Shown piece after piece: positions 16,528 through 25,636 of a DNA stretch of 64,000 nucleotides. The stretch lies in assembly GCF_019219025.1 (NCBI RefSeq), contig NZ_JAHUWN010000010.1:134336-198335 (forward strand), read 5' to 3'. Position 1 is the stretch's first letter, and each line of letters begins with the position of its first letter. Below the pieces are notes generated by a model. It worked only from the letters and a program-made list of their open reading frames with translations. It did not search any database and was not told the DNA's origin. A program made the position numbers and the translations under genes. This DNA is from Bacillus sp. sid0103. Lineage in GTDB: Bacteria > Bacillota > Bacilli > Bacillales_B > DSM-18226.

Positions 16528-18006
16528 ATGTCTAACGAATCACTACAACTTCTTTCGATTGGAATCTATATAGCCGCTATGCTCTTTATCGGTTGGTATT
16601 CCTATCGAAAGACTAGCAATCTTACAGATTACATGCTTGGGGGAAGGTCTTTAGGACCAGCAGTAACCGCTTTAAGTGCAGGGGCAGCGGATATGAGCGG
16701 CTGGCTTTTAATGGGATTGCCAGGCGGAATTTATGTTACCGGTTTGGCAGATGCTTGGATCGCCATCGGATTAACGATTGGTGCCTATCTTAACTGGTTA
16801 TTGGTGGCACCTCGCTTGCGTTCTTACACTCAAGTGGCCAATGATTCAATCACGATTCCAAGCTATCTTGAGAATCGTTTTAAAGACAACACAAAACTAC
16901 TCCGTATTGTTTCAGGTATTGTTATTCTTATTTTCTTTACTTTCTATGTTTCTTCAGGGATGGTTTCTGGGGCAGTCTTTTTTGAAAGTTCATTTGGCAC
17001 TAGTTATCATACCGGACTTCTTATTGTTGGAGGCGTTACCGTTGCCTACACCTTATTTGGTGGATTCTTGGCGGTAAGCTATACAGACTTTATTCAAGGC
17101 TTAATGATGTTGATTGCCCTTGCTCTTGTTCCAGCAATTGGCATCTTCCACACAGGAGGTCCTGCTGAAACAATCGAAACGATTCGGGCGATTGACCCCA
17201 CAAAACTTGATTTATTAAAAGGAACAACCTTTTTAGGCATTATTTCAGCAATGGCCTGGGGCCTAGGCTATTTTGGACAGCCGCATATCATTGTCCGCTT
17301 TATGGCAATTAAGACGATTAAAGAAACGAAAAGTGCCCGCCGGATTGGTATGGGCTGGATGATTATCTCGCTTCTTGGAACAATCGCTACCGGTTTTATT
17401 GGTATTGCCTTTTTCCATAATAATCCTGATCATGTCTTAAAGAACCCGGAAGCGGTATTTATTGAATTAAGTCAGATTTTATTCCACCCACTATTCGCTG
17501 GGTTTGCGTTGGCGGCCATTCTTGCTGCGATTATGAGTACGATTTCTTCTCAATTAATCGTAACATCCAGTGCGCTTGTTGAAGATTTATACAAAATGGT
17601 GATGAACAAAAATGCTAAGGATAAGCAGCTTGTCTTCTTAGGAAGAATGGCGGTACTTCTCGTTTCTGTAATTGCCGCAGCTCTTGCCTTTAAGCAAAAT
17701 AGCACTATTTTAGACCTTGTCGCTTATGCATGGGCAGGCTTCGGCGCTTCTTTCGGCCCCGTGATCCTGCTAAGTTTATTCTGGAAAAAGATTACGAATT
17801 GGGGCGCCCTCTTCGGGATGATCGTTGGGGCTGTTACCGTTATCGTTTGGAAAAATGTTGGGCTTGGTGACACACTTTATGAAATTGTTCCTGGCTTTGT
17901 TTTCAACCTTCTTGTCGCTGTCATTGTCAGCATGTTAACCTACCGAAAAAATGACGAGATTGAAAAGGAATTTACTGAAAGTGTTCGTTTATTAAAAAAC
18001 GAATAA
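16528..18006 (+). CDS. putP: sodium/proline symporter (PutP/OpuE family)
   Basis: The 492-residue membrane protein has about 13 helices of the sodium:solute symporter family. Visible marks include the first-helix region IYIAAMLFIGWYSYRKT, GGRSLGPAVTALSAGAADMSGWLLMGLPG (residues about 38-66, which lines the substrate and sodium sites) and the FGGF..SYTDFIQGLMM signature near 185-200. It imports proline with sodium. In B. subtilis the gene at this place beside gatCAB is opuE, an osmoprotective proline importer; the rocA gene at 36 kb could use the same proline for catabolism. Start ATG follows GGGAGG. Which physiological role applies cannot be decided from sequence. Confidence 0.93.
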   Translation: MSNESLQLLSIGIYIAAMLFIGWYSYRKTSNLTDYMLGGRSLGPAVTALSAGAADMSGWLLMGLPGGIYVTGLADAWIAIGLTIGAYLNWLLVAPRLRSYTQVANDSITIPSYLENRFKDNTKLLRIVSGIVILIFFTFYVSSGMVSGAVFFESSFGTSYHTGLLIVGGVTVAYTLFGGFLAVSYTDFIQGLMMLIALALVPAIGIFHTGGPAETIETIRAIDPTKLDLLKGTTFLGIISAMAWGLGYFGQPHIIVRFMAIKTIKETKSARRIGMGWMIISLLGTIATGFIGIAFFHNNPDHVLKNPEAVFIELSQILFHPLFAGFALAAILAAIMSTISSQLIVTSSALVEDLYKMVMNKNAKDKQLVFLGRMAVLLVSVIAAALAFKQNSTILDLVAYAWAGFGASFGPVILLSLFWKKITNWGALFGMIVGAVTVIVWKNVGLGDTLYEIVPGFVFNLLVAVIVSMLTYRKNDEIEKEFTESVRLLKNE

Positions 18007-18014
18007 TAGGATTG

Positions 18015-18053
18015 ACGCTCGGATTCAATTGAATCCGAGCGTTTTATTATTTT
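18015..18053 (+). terminator. terminator of the putP-like gene
   Basis: A perfect 12-bp stem (18015-18026 with 18031-18042, loop AATT) is followed by TTTATTATTTT. It abuts the stop codon of the convergent DUF1697 gene and could serve both. Confidence 0.9.
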
Positions 18054-18586
18054 AAAGCCTCAACCATCGTCGATAGTTTGATGACGGTTTTCCAGTTCCG
18101 TACTGTCGCTGGAACAGCTAGTTTGGGCAGCTGGGCAGCTAGTTTGGAATCAAGGATACTTTGCCGCAATAAAAGATAAACGTCTTGTTCTTTAATAAAG
18201 CACTCGTCCGGTTCGCTTTCGTAGCTGCGCAAATAATCTATTTTTGCTTGGGAGGGTTCTTCAGCTAAAAAGGCTACTTGGATACTCTCGCCTTCCTGAA
18301 GCGCATCGAATGAGTAGGGGCAATCACGGATAATCTGCTCGTATTCCCCAGCTGTCCTTAAAATAACAGGGACAGGAAAACCAAACGTCTTACTGATTTC
18401 AGCCTCTAGTCGTTTGCTAAGTTGTGGTGCCTCGTCCTTGGATTCAAACAAAACATTGCCACTTTGAATATATGTTTTTACTTTTTCCAAGCCCATTGTT
18501 TCTAACAGATCTTTTAAATCTGCCATTTTGATCCGGTTATTCTTACCGACATTGATTCCTCGTAACAGTGCAATATAAATGGTCAT
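18047..18586 (-). CDS. DUF1697 family protein
   Basis: The 179-residue product shows the complete DUF1697 pattern: IALLRGINVGKNNRIKMADL at the N-terminus, a TYIQSGNVLFES strand near residues 38-49, and the C-terminal RNWKTVIKLSTMVEAL. The family is widespread, soluble and uncharacterised; structures show a ferredoxin-like fold, and no reaction is known. Start ATG has AGAGAGG 8 bases upstream. It is convergent with the putP-like gene and monocistronic. Confidence 0.9.
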   Translation of the reverse strand: MTIYIALLRGINVGKNNRIKMADLKDLLETMGLEKVKTYIQSGNVLFESKDEAPQLSKRLEAEISKTFGFPVPVILRTAGEYEQIIRDCPYSFDALQEGESIQVAFLAEEPSQAKIDYLRSYESEPDECFIKEQDVYLLLRQSILDSKLAAQLPKLAVPATVRNWKTVIKLSTMVEALK

Positions 18587-18743
18587 TTATAAACCTCTCT
18601 TTTTTTGATAAACGCCTCACTAAAATTTTACCATTTATTAGTTGATTTAAACTATGAAAATCCACTATCCGCAAGTTTGGGAGGATATTACGAATTGTTC
18701 GGAGAAAATTAGATAGATAATAATTTTTTGGAGGGATTTAATT

Positions 18744-19094
18744 ATGGTACCACAAAGAGTTAGCTTGCTTACGATCGGTGCATACGATCTACCGGTTCTT
18801 AGGAAATTTTATCAAACATTGGGTTGGGAGGAGACTGAAATAAGCACGGATCAATACGCTGTCTTTAAAACGGCGGGTGTCCTGCTATCGTTATACCCGA
18901 TTGCCGAGTTAGCAAATGATGCTGGTATTGAATTTAGACATTCTCCTGAGAGCTTTCATGGAGTAACCTTTTCCATTAACGTAGATCAACAAGAGCAAGT
19001 TGATACAACAATAGAAATCATTCGTAGCGCAGGGGCAAAGATACTGCCTCGACTATTTCCCCCCCAATATAAGACTAACCAAACGTTTGATTAA
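18744..19094 (+). CDS. VOC (glyoxalase/dioxygenase fold) protein, 3' end lost
   Basis: ATG 18744 follows TTGGAGGG. Residues 1-98 match a VOC-superfamily protein: VSLLTIGAYDLPVLRKFYQTLGWEE at the start, a YAVFKTAGVLLSLYP strand pair, and VTFSINVDQQEQVDTTIEIIRSAGAKIL as the second half begins. Normal members then continue for about 35-40 residues with a WGG..YFxDPxGNxWE motif that carries a metal ligand. Here the sequence turns into PRLFPPQYKTNQTFD and stops inside the palindrome of the repeat at 19075. The gene is therefore truncated, probably by that repeat, and is unlikely to be active. Substrate unknown. Confidence 0.75.
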   Translation: MVPQRVSLLTIGAYDLPVLRKFYQTLGWEETEISTDQYAVFKTAGVLLSLYPIAELANDAGIEFRHSPESFHGVTFSINVDQQEQVDTTIEIIRSAGAKILPRLFPPQYKTNQTFD

Positions 19095-19600
19095 AACTGG
19101 TTTCAGCCCTTTTAAATAAAGGGTTTTACTCTGTAATCATATAAAAAGTTTGTCGGTAATTGGAGCTACTAAGCCTCCTAGGTACCTTTTTTCCATTAAT
19201 TTTTACATCCTTCGACCAGCTGCAAACTAATTAAACGTTTAATTATAAACGCAGAATACCCTTCTATAGCAGACTTTTACTCCAAAACACTGTGAAAAGA
19301 TTGTTGAAACAACTCATCTCAAAAAAACTAACCAAACGTTTGATTAGTTTGCCACGAGGTCATACACAGAAAGGGATCCAGCTTATTATGGAAGAAATTT
19401 TTGTCGTCCCCGACGATAATTTTTCTCTAAAAAACGAAGAAACAAGTCGATATTAGGCATTTCTTAGGGAAACACTCAAGCTTCGACATGTTTCCTGATA
19501 ATTCGTTACTAACCAAACGTTTGATTAGAAACAGGATAAACCCTTTTCACCAAAGGATTTTTTCCCGGGAAATGTAGAAAAGATTGTCGGAATTCGCATA
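19075..19600. repeat. array of four palindrome-headed imperfect repeats
   Basis: The palindrome CTAACCAAACGTTTGATTAG and variants occur at 19075-19093, 19227-19245 (TAATTAAACGTTTAATTA, fully symmetric), 19328-19347 and 19509-19528. Behind copies 1, 2 and 4 a tail is partly shared: a CCCTT(T/C)T word, a TTTTACTC-like word and AAAAGATTGTCGG or variant, about 80 bases in all. Copy 3 has a different tail with its own small palindrome (TTGTCGTC..GACGATAA). The spacing is 152, 101 and 181 bp. There is no coding region. The palindrome looks like a repressor operator, but could equally be the end of a non-autonomous element. Confidence 0.75.
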
Positions 19601-19612
19601 ACAAAAAAGCTG

Positions 19613-19637
19613 GCAGAATCGATTCTGCCAGCTTCAG
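19613..19637 (-). terminator. terminator of the gatCAB operon
   Basis: On the minus strand GCTGGCAGAATC and GATTCTGCCAGC form a perfect stem that can extend to AAGCTGG..CCAGCTT, followed by T6. It starts within a few bases of the gatB stop codon. Confidence 0.9.
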
Positions 19638-19639
19638 TC

Positions 19640-21067
19640 TTAACGCTTTTGTAGTTCTTGCTGCAATAACTTATTAACCACTTGTGGATTGGCTTGACCC
19701 TTAGTCGCTTTCATTAATTGCCCTACCAAGAAGCCAACAGCTTTATTTTTTCCATTCTTAAAGTCTTCAACTGATTGTGGATTCGCATCCAAAACCTCTG
19801 AAATAACTTTAAGAAGTGTTCCCTCATCGGAAATCTGGACTAGCCCTTTGTCCTTCACAATTTGCTCGGCATCGCCGCCGTTTTCGATTAACTCTTTAAA
19901 AACGGTTTTAGCAATTTTCGAAGAAATCGTTCCGTTTTCGATCAACTTAATCATGCTTGCTAGACCTTCTGGAGTTAAGGCAACTTGATGAAGTTCCTTT
20001 TGCTCAGCATTTAAGTAGGCGGAAACATCCCCCATGATCCAGTTCGAAGCAAGTTTTGCGTCCGCACCGCCATTAACTGTCGCTTCAAAGAAATCAGCCA
20101 TTTCTTTCGTAACGGTTAGCACCTTTGCATCGTAAACAGGTAGTCCCAGTTCTTCAATATAACGCTTTTGGCGTTGATCAGGCAGTTCAGGAATTTCTGT
20201 ACGAATACGTGCTTTCCAGTCCTCATCAATGTACAAATCCATTAAATCCGGCTCAGGGAAGTAGCGATAATCATCCGAACCTTCTTTGACCCTCATCAAC
20301 AGCGTTGCACCAGTGGCTTCATCAAAGCGGCGTGTTTCCTGATCAATGGTTCCACCAGCTGCTACGACTTCACGTTGACGCTTCTCTTCGAATTCAAGTC
20401 CTTTGCGGACAAAATTGAATGAGTTGAGGTTTTTCAATTCCGTCTTCGTTCCGAATTCCTTTTGTCCAACAGGACGGATCGAAATATTTGCATCACAACG
20501 GAGTGAGCCCTCTTCCATTTTACAATCCGACACGCCAGTGTATTGGATAATCGATTTTAATTTTTCAAGATACGCGTACGCCTCATCAGGTGTGCGAATA
20601 TCTGGTTCTGAAACAATCTCAACAAGCGGCGTACCCTGACGGTTGTAATCACATAATGAGTACCCTTTGCCATGGTTCAGCTTACCCGCATCTTCTTCCA
20701 AATGGATGCGAGTAATCCCAATGCGCTTCGTATAGCCATTTACCTCAATATCAATCCAGCCATGTTCCCCGATTGGCTTATCAAATTGAGAAATCTGATA
20801 GGCTTTGGGATTGTCCGGATAAAAGTAGTTCTTCCGGTCAAACTTGGTATGAGTAGCAACCTCACAATTAATTGCCATCGCTGCCTTAATCCCGAATTCG
20901 ACCGCCTTTTTATTAAGGACAGGTAATACTCCAGGATAGCCTAGGTCAATGACACTTGTATTCGTATTCGGCTCAGCACCAAAATGATTAGGGCTCGCCG
21001 AGAAGATTTTTGAATCTGTTTTTAACTCTACATGGACCTCAAGTCCGATTACTGTTTCAAATTCCAT
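19640..21067 (-). CDS. gatB: Asp-tRNA(Asn)/Glu-tRNA(Gln) amidotransferase subunit B
   Basis: GatB binds mischarged Glu-tRNA(Gln) or Asp-tRNA(Asn), activates the side chain with ATP and receives ammonia from GatA. The 475-residue product opens with the family signature [15 protein letters not shown] and contains [18 protein letters not shown] and the C-terminal YqeY/tail domain with the [13 protein letters not shown] end. I chose ATG 21067, 8 bases after AGGGGG, giving nearly the B. subtilis length; a GTG at 21076 is also in frame but too close to the ribosome site. It is the last gene of gatCAB, 12 bp after gatA. Confidence 0.97.
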   Translation of the reverse strand: MEFETVIGLEVHVELKTDSKIFSASPNHFGAEPNTNTSVIDLGYPGVLPVLNKKAVEFGIKAAMAINCEVATHTKFDRKNYFYPDNPKAYQISQFDKPIGEHGWIDIEVNGYTKRIGITRIHLEEDAGKLNHGKGYSLCDYNRQGTPLVEIVSEPDIRTPDEAYAYLEKLKSIIQYTGVSDCKMEEGSLRCDANISIRPVGQKEFGTKTELKNLNSFNFVRKGLEFEEKRQREVVAAGGTIDQETRRFDEATGATLLMRVKEGSDDYRYFPEPDLMDLYIDEDWKARIRTEIPELPDQRQKRYIEELGLPVYDAKVLTVTKEMADFFEATVNGGADAKLASNWIMGDVSAYLNAEQKELHQVALTPEGLASMIKLIENGTISSKIAKTVFKELIENGGDAEQIVKDKGLVQISDEGTLLKVISEVLDANPQSVEDFKNGKNKAVGFLVGQLMKATKGQANPQVVNKLLQQELQKR

Positions 21068-21079
21068 TGTCTTCACCCC

Positions 21080-22537
21080 CTATAATCCAGGCTTTTGTTT
21101 ATGATAGTCAGTTGCCTGTTCAAATGAATGTGCTACACGATAGATAGTAGATTCATCAAAATACTTGCCGATGATTTGTAAGCCTAATGGCAATCCGCCT
21201 TCAAAGCCGCACGGAACGGAAATTCCAGGTAAACCAGCAAGATTAAGCGGAATGGTTAAAATATCATTAGCATACATCGTTAATGGATCCTCAATATTTT
21301 CACCAATTTTAAAAGCTGGTGTTGGCGTTGTTGGTCCGACAATCACATCATAGTTCGCAAAGATATTTTCAAAGTCTTGCTTGATTAAGGTACGAACCTG
21401 CTGTGCTTTTTTGTAATAGGCATCATAATAACCTGAACTTAATGCAAACGTACCAAGCATAATGCGGCGCTTTACTTCATCACCGAAGCCTTCTGCACGC
21501 GTTTTTTTATATAAATCGATTAACGTTTCAGGATCCTTTGTCCGGTAGCCATAACGGACTCCGTCGAAACGGGCAAGGTTGGCTGATGCCTCTGAGGAAG
21601 ACAGCAAATAGTACGCGGCCAGCGCATACTTCGAGTGCGGCAAGGACACCTCTTCCCATACGGCACCAAGACCCTCAAGTACCTTTAAGGCATTTAATAC
21701 AGACTGTCTTACAGATTCGCTGACACCTTCACCAAGATATTCTTTTGGTACAGCGATTTTGAGGCCCTTCACATCACCTGTTAAGGCACTTGCAAAGTTT
21801 GGTACATCTACATTGGCTGAGGTTGAATCCATTGGATCAAGTCCGGATATCGCTTGGAGCAGATAGGCATTGTCCTCAACTGTTCTCGTAATTGGCCCAA
21901 TTTGGTCAAGTGATGAAGCAAAAGCGACGAGACCAAAGCGGGAAACACGGCCATAGGTTGGCTTCATTCCAACGACTCCACAAAAAGAGGCCGGCTGACG
22001 GATTGAACCGCCTGTATCAGAACCAAGGGAAAATAGGACTTCTCCTGCTGCTACAGATGCTGCTGAACCGCCTGAAGATCCACCTGGAACCCTCTCAAGA
22101 TTCCATGGATTGCGTGTTGTTTGAAAGTGGGAATTTTCATTCGAAGATCCCATCGCAAACTCATCCATATTTAACTTCCCAATCGTTACCGTTTCTGCCT
22201 GCTGCAGTTTCTGAACAACGGTGGCATCATAAATGGGATCAAAGTTTTCAAGGATTTTACTCGCACAGGTTGTCCGAAGTCCTTTTGTCACTAAGTTATC
22301 TTTTAATCCAATTGGCATCCCAAATAGCAAACCTTTTGCCGCATCTGTATGGATCTTGTCGTCTAATGCTTTCGCAGATTGGCGGGCGCGTTCTTCATCT
22401 AACGTTAAAAAAGCCTGGACTTTGTCCTCGACTTGTCCAATTCTCTTATAGGATTCATCAACAAGATCGGATACCGTTACTTCCTTTTTCGTAAAAAGCT
22501 CATGTAAGTCTGAAACTTTATAATCAAATAAACTCAC
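21080..22537 (-). CDS. gatA: Asp-tRNA(Asn)/Glu-tRNA(Gln) amidotransferase subunit A
   Basis: GatA is the glutaminase subunit: an amidase-signature enzyme that frees ammonia from glutamine for GatB. The signature [36 protein letters not shown] is intact in pieces, with the Ser-cisSer-Lys triad (the Lys in GMPIGLKDN). A GTG at 22537 fits best: GGAGG lies 9-10 bases upstream and the 485-residue product then starts VSLFDYK, matching B. subtilis MSLFDHK. A TTG at 22546 is too close to the ribosome site. It starts 5 bp after the gatC stop. Confidence 0.97.
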   Translation of the reverse strand: MSLFDYKVSDLHELFTKKEVTVSDLVDESYKRIGQVEDKVQAFLTLDEERARQSAKALDDKIHTDAAKGLLFGMPIGLKDNLVTKGLRTTCASKILENFDPIYDATVVQKLQQAETVTIGKLNMDEFAMGSSNENSHFQTTRNPWNLERVPGGSSGGSAASVAAGEVLFSLGSDTGGSIRQPASFCGVVGMKPTYGRVSRFGLVAFASSLDQIGPITRTVEDNAYLLQAISGLDPMDSTSANVDVPNFASALTGDVKGLKIAVPKEYLGEGVSESVRQSVLNALKVLEGLGAVWEEVSLPHSKYALAAYYLLSSSEASANLARFDGVRYGYRTKDPETLIDLYKKTRAEGFGDEVKRRIMLGTFALSSGYYDAYYKKAQQVRTLIKQDFENIFANYDVIVGPTTPTPAFKIGENIEDPLTMYANDILTIPLNLAGLPGISVPCGFEGGLPLGLQIIGKYFDESTIYRVAHSFEQATDYHKQKPGL

Positions 22538-22542
22538 CCTTA

Positions 22543-22842
22543 TCAATCCTCCTTCCCCATAATCGATGGTACTTTAATCTGTCCATCCTGATATTCAGGC
22601 GCATTTTTAAGTACCTCTTCACGCGATAATCCAGGTTTGGATCTATCTTCACGTAAAACATTTTTCATATCTAACACATGGTATGTAGGCTCCACATTTT
22701 CCGTATCCAATTCATTTAACTGCTCAGCAAAGGTAATAATTGCATCCAGCTGCTTGGTAAACGTTTCTGTTTCTTCCTCGGTAATGGCCAATCGTGCCAG
22801 ATTGGCCACATGCTTAACCTGTTCATTTGAAATTCGTGACAT
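22543..22842 (-). CDS. gatC: Asp-tRNA(Asn)/Glu-tRNA(Gln) amidotransferase subunit C
   Basis: GatC is the small subunit that wraps around the GatA-GatB interface and stabilises the complex. The 99-residue product has the expected [21 protein letters not shown] start, [25 protein letters not shown] in the middle and a C-terminal [18 protein letters not shown] tail that inserts between A and B. ATG 22842 follows a GGGGGTT site. First gene of the operon; Bacillus uses this route because it lacks glutaminyl-tRNA synthetase. Confidence 0.97.
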   Translation of the reverse strand: MSRISNEQVKHVANLARLAITEEETETFTKQLDAIITFAEQLNELDTENVEPTYHVLDMKNVLREDRSKPGLSREEVLKNAPEYQDGQIKVPSIMGKED

Positions 22843-23077
22843 ATTATAACCCCCAATCCATTTGTCTTGTCATATCAATAATTAAGATGATACCAAACTT
22901 TTTTGCTTTACCGCAATGATTCATCATCAGTATTGGCAAGCAAATCGATTTTTGTTCACACTTTTTAAAAATTTCATTCTATTTTTCTCTTAATAATGCA
23001 ACTATTTTTCTACTTAGCTTGTCACAGACATTCTTGGCAACTTCCCTTATAATGGTCATGGATGGGAGGATTTCAGA

Positions 23078-23734
23078 ATGAAAAAACGTCGACGGAAGAA
23101 ATTTAAAACCTTTTTCGTATTGTTCATCCTTTTTTGCGCCTTAGCCATGTTCCAAAATTATTTTCAACAACAAGATTCCCCTCTTCTTGTAAAAAATGAT
23201 CCATTTGCTGATGTAAAAAAATATCATCCCTTAATATATGATGAGTTAGCAAAATATCATCTCGAAAGCCAGACAACAGTAGTAATCGCCTTAATGCAGC
23301 AGGAAAGCCGCGGCAAGGGCGGGGATCCGATGCAGGCTTCGGAATCGGCTGGCTTGGCTAGGAATACCATAACAGATCCGAAAAAAAGCATCCAGGTTGG
23401 GGTTAAACATTTCCAGCGTGTACTCAATTATGGCAATAAGAAAAAGGTAGATTTCCAGACCATTATCCAGTCTTACAACATGGGCATTGGCTACATTGAC
23501 TATATTGCAAAACACGGAGGCAAGCATAGTGAGGAGCTCGCAAAGCAATTTTCTCTCCAGCAGGTAAAAGAAAAGCCGGCCATTTATACCTGCGGCGGCA
23601 ATAAACAAAATTTCCGCTATCCGTACTGCTATGGTGATTTTACTTATAGCACAAAGGTAACGAAAAATATAGAATTGTTAGCAGACAGCGTTCCGGTAAC
23701 TGGCGGCAAAAAAACCACTAGTGAATCGTTTTGA
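23078..23734 (+). CDS. secreted or membrane-anchored lysozyme-like protein (YocA/CwlT-N type)
   Basis: The 218-residue product has a basic N-terminus (MKKRRRKKFK), one membrane helix or signal segment (about 11-28) and a lysozyme-like domain of the bacteriophage/CwlT N-terminal type. The probable catalytic acid is E76 in ALMQQESRGKGGDPMQASES; the later QSYNMGIGYIDYI and YCYGDFTYSTKV are family marks. It would cleave peptidoglycan glycan strands outside the membrane. The ATG has GGGAGG upstream. In other genomes relatives sit in conjugative elements, but no mobile genes are nearby here. Related to B. subtilis YocA. Confidence 0.85.
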   Translation: MKKRRRKKFKTFFVLFILFCALAMFQNYFQQQDSPLLVKNDPFADVKKYHPLIYDELAKYHLESQTTVVIALMQQESRGKGGDPMQASESAGLARNTITDPKKSIQVGVKHFQRVLNYGNKKKVDFQTIIQSYNMGIGYIDYIAKHGGKHSEELAKQFSLQQVKEKPAIYTCGGNKQNFRYPYCYGDFTYSTKVTKNIELLADSVPVTGGKKTTSESF

Positions 23735-23752
23735 TTCATGTGTGGTTTTTTT
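23709..23752. terminator. terminator shared by lysozyme-like and VanZ genes
   Basis: AAAAAACCACTAGTGAATC pairs with GATTCATGTGTGGTTTTTT (one mismatch), with T7 on the plus strand and A-runs giving T-runs on the minus strand. It overlaps the end of the lysozyme-like gene and touches the VanZ stop codon. Confidence 0.85.
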
Positions 23753-24254
23753 ATTTACTGTAATGAACATTTCTTTTTACATGCTTCTTTTTTAAATGGG
23801 TAAATAGAATAATCAGTTTAATAGGCAGGTAACCAAGTATTCCACCAGCCGTATTTAAAATCAAATCGTCCACATCAAAGCTGCCGAATTCAAATATCAG
23901 TTGCAGCAGTTCAAACGTCAAGCTTAAGCAAAAAGTGGCTAGGGTGACGGCACTAAGTTTTTGAAACTTCTTCGCCAGCAATGGTAAGATGAATCCGAAC
24001 GGCATAAAACCGATAACATTCCCTGCTAAGTTCTCAATCCGAATACTTAAGTTGATATCTGCTAAGAACAGATAAAAATTAATCGTTTTAAATGGGACAA
24101 AATTATTTGACCGCCAGTGGTATTCATCATAAGTAAAGTTAAAATGATTGATAATCTCAGATAACGGGATGTATTTAAACAAAATGAATTTTGAAAGAAT
24201 CGCTAAATATAAACAAAGAATTAGGAATAGGGTCATTTTAAAAATAATTTTCAT
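23751..24254 (-). CDS. VanZ family membrane protein
   Basis: The 167-residue product has four to five membrane helices and the VanZ pattern: NFVPFKTI after the first helix, NLAGNVIGFMPFGFILPLL (about residues 77-95), TFELLQLIFEFGSFDVDDLILNTAGGILGYL (about 112-142). VanZ proteins are small envelope proteins; the founding member gives low teicoplanin resistance, but most chromosomal ones in Bacillus have no proven role. The start ATG has only a weak upstream site. It is convergent with the lysozyme-like gene. Confidence 0.88.
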   Translation of the reverse strand: MKIIFKMTLFLILCLYLAILSKFILFKYIPLSEIINHFNFTYDEYHWRSNNFVPFKTINFYLFLADINLSIRIENLAGNVIGFMPFGFILPLLAKKFQKLSAVTLATFCLSLTFELLQLIFEFGSFDVDDLILNTAGGILGYLPIKLIILFTHLKKKHVKRNVHYSK

Positions 24255-24344
24255 TCATCACTGCTCCATTTTTTACATATCAGAATAACCATACCATATT
24301 TTCAAAAAGTCGTGGGCGCAAAACTGGAATTGGAGGAATTTAGA

Positions 24345-24797
24345 ATGTCTGAGCATGTTTTTCACTTAAAAGCAAACTGGCCGGGATTACGGAATGATGT
24401 CGGCGAAATCAAGGCAGGGAATTTAATAACGAAGATCTCTATCCCGCCAGAAATGGATGGACCGGGTGTCGGCACCAATCCAGATGAAATGCTGCTAGGG
24501 GCTGCCGCGACTTGCTATATTATCACCCTTGCTGCGATGATGGAACGAACCAGGTTGGTGAAGGAAAGCTTAACGATGGAGTCTGAAGGCATTGTTGATG
24601 TAACCAATGGGGTTTTTACTTATAAAAAGATTATTCATCGTCCAAAGCTTGTCCTGAAACCAGGTGCTTCGAAAAAAGATGTTGATATGGCGGTTAGACT
24701 CACTAAAAAAGCAGAGACATCCTGCATGATCAGTCGCGCGATTCAGGGAAATGTTGAGTTAGAACTGCAAGCTACGGTGGCAGTAGCCGCAGGCTGA
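24345..24797 (+). CDS. OsmC-family (SACOL1771-like) peroxiredoxin
   Basis: The 150-residue cytosolic product has the OsmC/Ohr fold with its two redox cysteines in AAATCYIITLAAM and AETSCMISRAI; the family reduces organic hydroperoxides. The N-terminal HLKANWPGLRNDVGEI and TKISIPPEMDGPGVGTNPDE match the SACOL1771 subgroup. I chose ATG 24345, 8 bases behind GGAGG; the frame is open to 24312. Monocistronic. The electron donor is not encoded nearby. Confidence 0.88.
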   Translation: MSEHVFHLKANWPGLRNDVGEIKAGNLITKISIPPEMDGPGVGTNPDEMLLGAAATCYIITLAAMMERTRLVKESLTMESEGIVDVTNGVFTYKKIIHRPKLVLKPGASKKDVDMAVRLTKKAETSCMISRAIQGNVELELQATVAVAAG

Positions 24798-24813
24798 GGG
24801 TTAGAGCGTCATT

Positions 24814-24917
24814 AGGACAGTTAGCGCTCGGGATGGACAACTTTTGTCCTCATGAACAACTCATGAGGACAGTTGGTGTTCTGGATCGATGACTTTTGTC
24901 CTTATGAACACCAGCTT
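24814..24917. repeat. 52-bp tandem repeat, 2 units (array A)
   Basis: Two units start with AGGACAGTT at 24814 and 24866 and agree at about 39 of 52 positions, including ACTTTTGTCCT and TATGAACA-like words. The segment GTCCTCATGA (24846-24855) pairs perfectly with TCATGAGGAC (24861-24870) across the unit boundary. It lies between the convergent OsmC and YueI genes. Unit length and T-run layout are the same as in the arrays at 58.4 and 63.2 kb. Confidence 0.8.
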
Positions 24918-24931
24918 GATCCTCTTATGCT

Positions 24932-25369
24932 TTATCGGTTAAAGATTTTTGCAAAGAACCCCTTGCTCTTTTTGTCTTCCTGCTGGATTGGTTTTGATAC
25001 CTTGTTGGTAATATAAATATCTTCCTTATCAATGGCGTGATCCATGGCTAACACTAAGCCAATTTCCGAGTCATGCTCTTTATTGGTCACAAGGGTATGT
25101 TCAATTTTATATTTCGTGGCCAGTTTTACATATTTCGATAGATTACCATAATCCATATTTCCATTTAAAAAAAGATGTGACTGCGGCTTTTCTTTCATAT
25201 GCTGCTCCACTTGGGGATATACGTTCGTTTCTGCCACTTGGCTTTTCGTTAGAGCCACGACAATCCGCTCTCTTATCGTTCCTAAGAATTTCCGCCGCTC
25301 ATCTGGCTTTGTCTCTAGCGGTCCATAGATCCCTTGCTGTAAGACCTCGTCAACGGTTGTCTTTTTCAA
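24932..25369 (-). CDS. yueI: YueI family protein (DUF1694), probable TTG start
   Basis: The product (145 residues from the TTG) is a soluble YueI/DUF1694 protein: VDEVLQQGIYGPLETKPDERRKFLGTIRERIVVALTK at the start, then GNLSKYVKLATKYKIEHTLVTNKEHDSEIGLVLA. The fold is probably ribosomal-protein-L7Ae-like; no function is known. An in-frame ATG at 25384 has no ribosome site, whereas GGAG lies 9 bases before TTG 25369 and the family begins there. In B. subtilis yueI is next to pncA and pncB; here they are 16 kb apart. Confidence 0.85.
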   Translation of the reverse strand: MKKTTVDEVLQQGIYGPLETKPDERRKFLGTIRERIVVALTKSQVAETNVYPQVEQHMKEKPQSHLFLNGNMDYGNLSKYVKLATKYKIEHTLVTNKEHDSEIGLVLAMDHAIDKEDIYITNKVSKPIQQEDKKSKGFFAKIFNR

Positions 25370-25485
25370 ACAAATCAACTCCATATAAAGGCTATTATTA
25401 ACTATGATGATACCCTAAAAAACGTTCCACACCAAAAAGGGTATCTCGATTGTTGAAAAAGTCATTTCGAGAGTAAATCTACCCT

Positions 25486-25629
25486 CTCGCCAGTAAACTC
25501 ATCTCATCCGCCAGTTAACTACACCCATCCGCCAGTAACTACACCCATCCGCCAGTAACTACACCCCATCCGCCTGTAACTACACCCCATCCGCCTGTAA
25601 CTACACCCCATCCGCCTGTAACCCACTAA
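25486..25629. repeat. 21-bp tandem repeat array, about 6-7 units
   Basis: The unit CATCCGCCAGTAACTACACCC recurs at 25505, 25526, 25546, 25567, 25588 and 25609 (period 20-21 bp), with a degenerate unit before it and a change of CCAG to CCTG in the last three units. It fills the gap between yueI and the aceA terminator. Unit size, absence of unique spacers and drift along the array exclude a CRISPR. Confidence 0.9.
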
Positions 25630-25636
25630 ACCCCAT

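Noticed and set aside
21892..22494. 200-codon plus-strand ORF opposite gatA
   Set aside because: Antisense frame of a conserved amidase with unusual composition (many Gln, Leu and His) and no start signals.
25486..25629. Possible CRISPR array
   Set aside because: The units follow each other without unique spacers, the period is only 21 bp, and there are no cas genes in the window.
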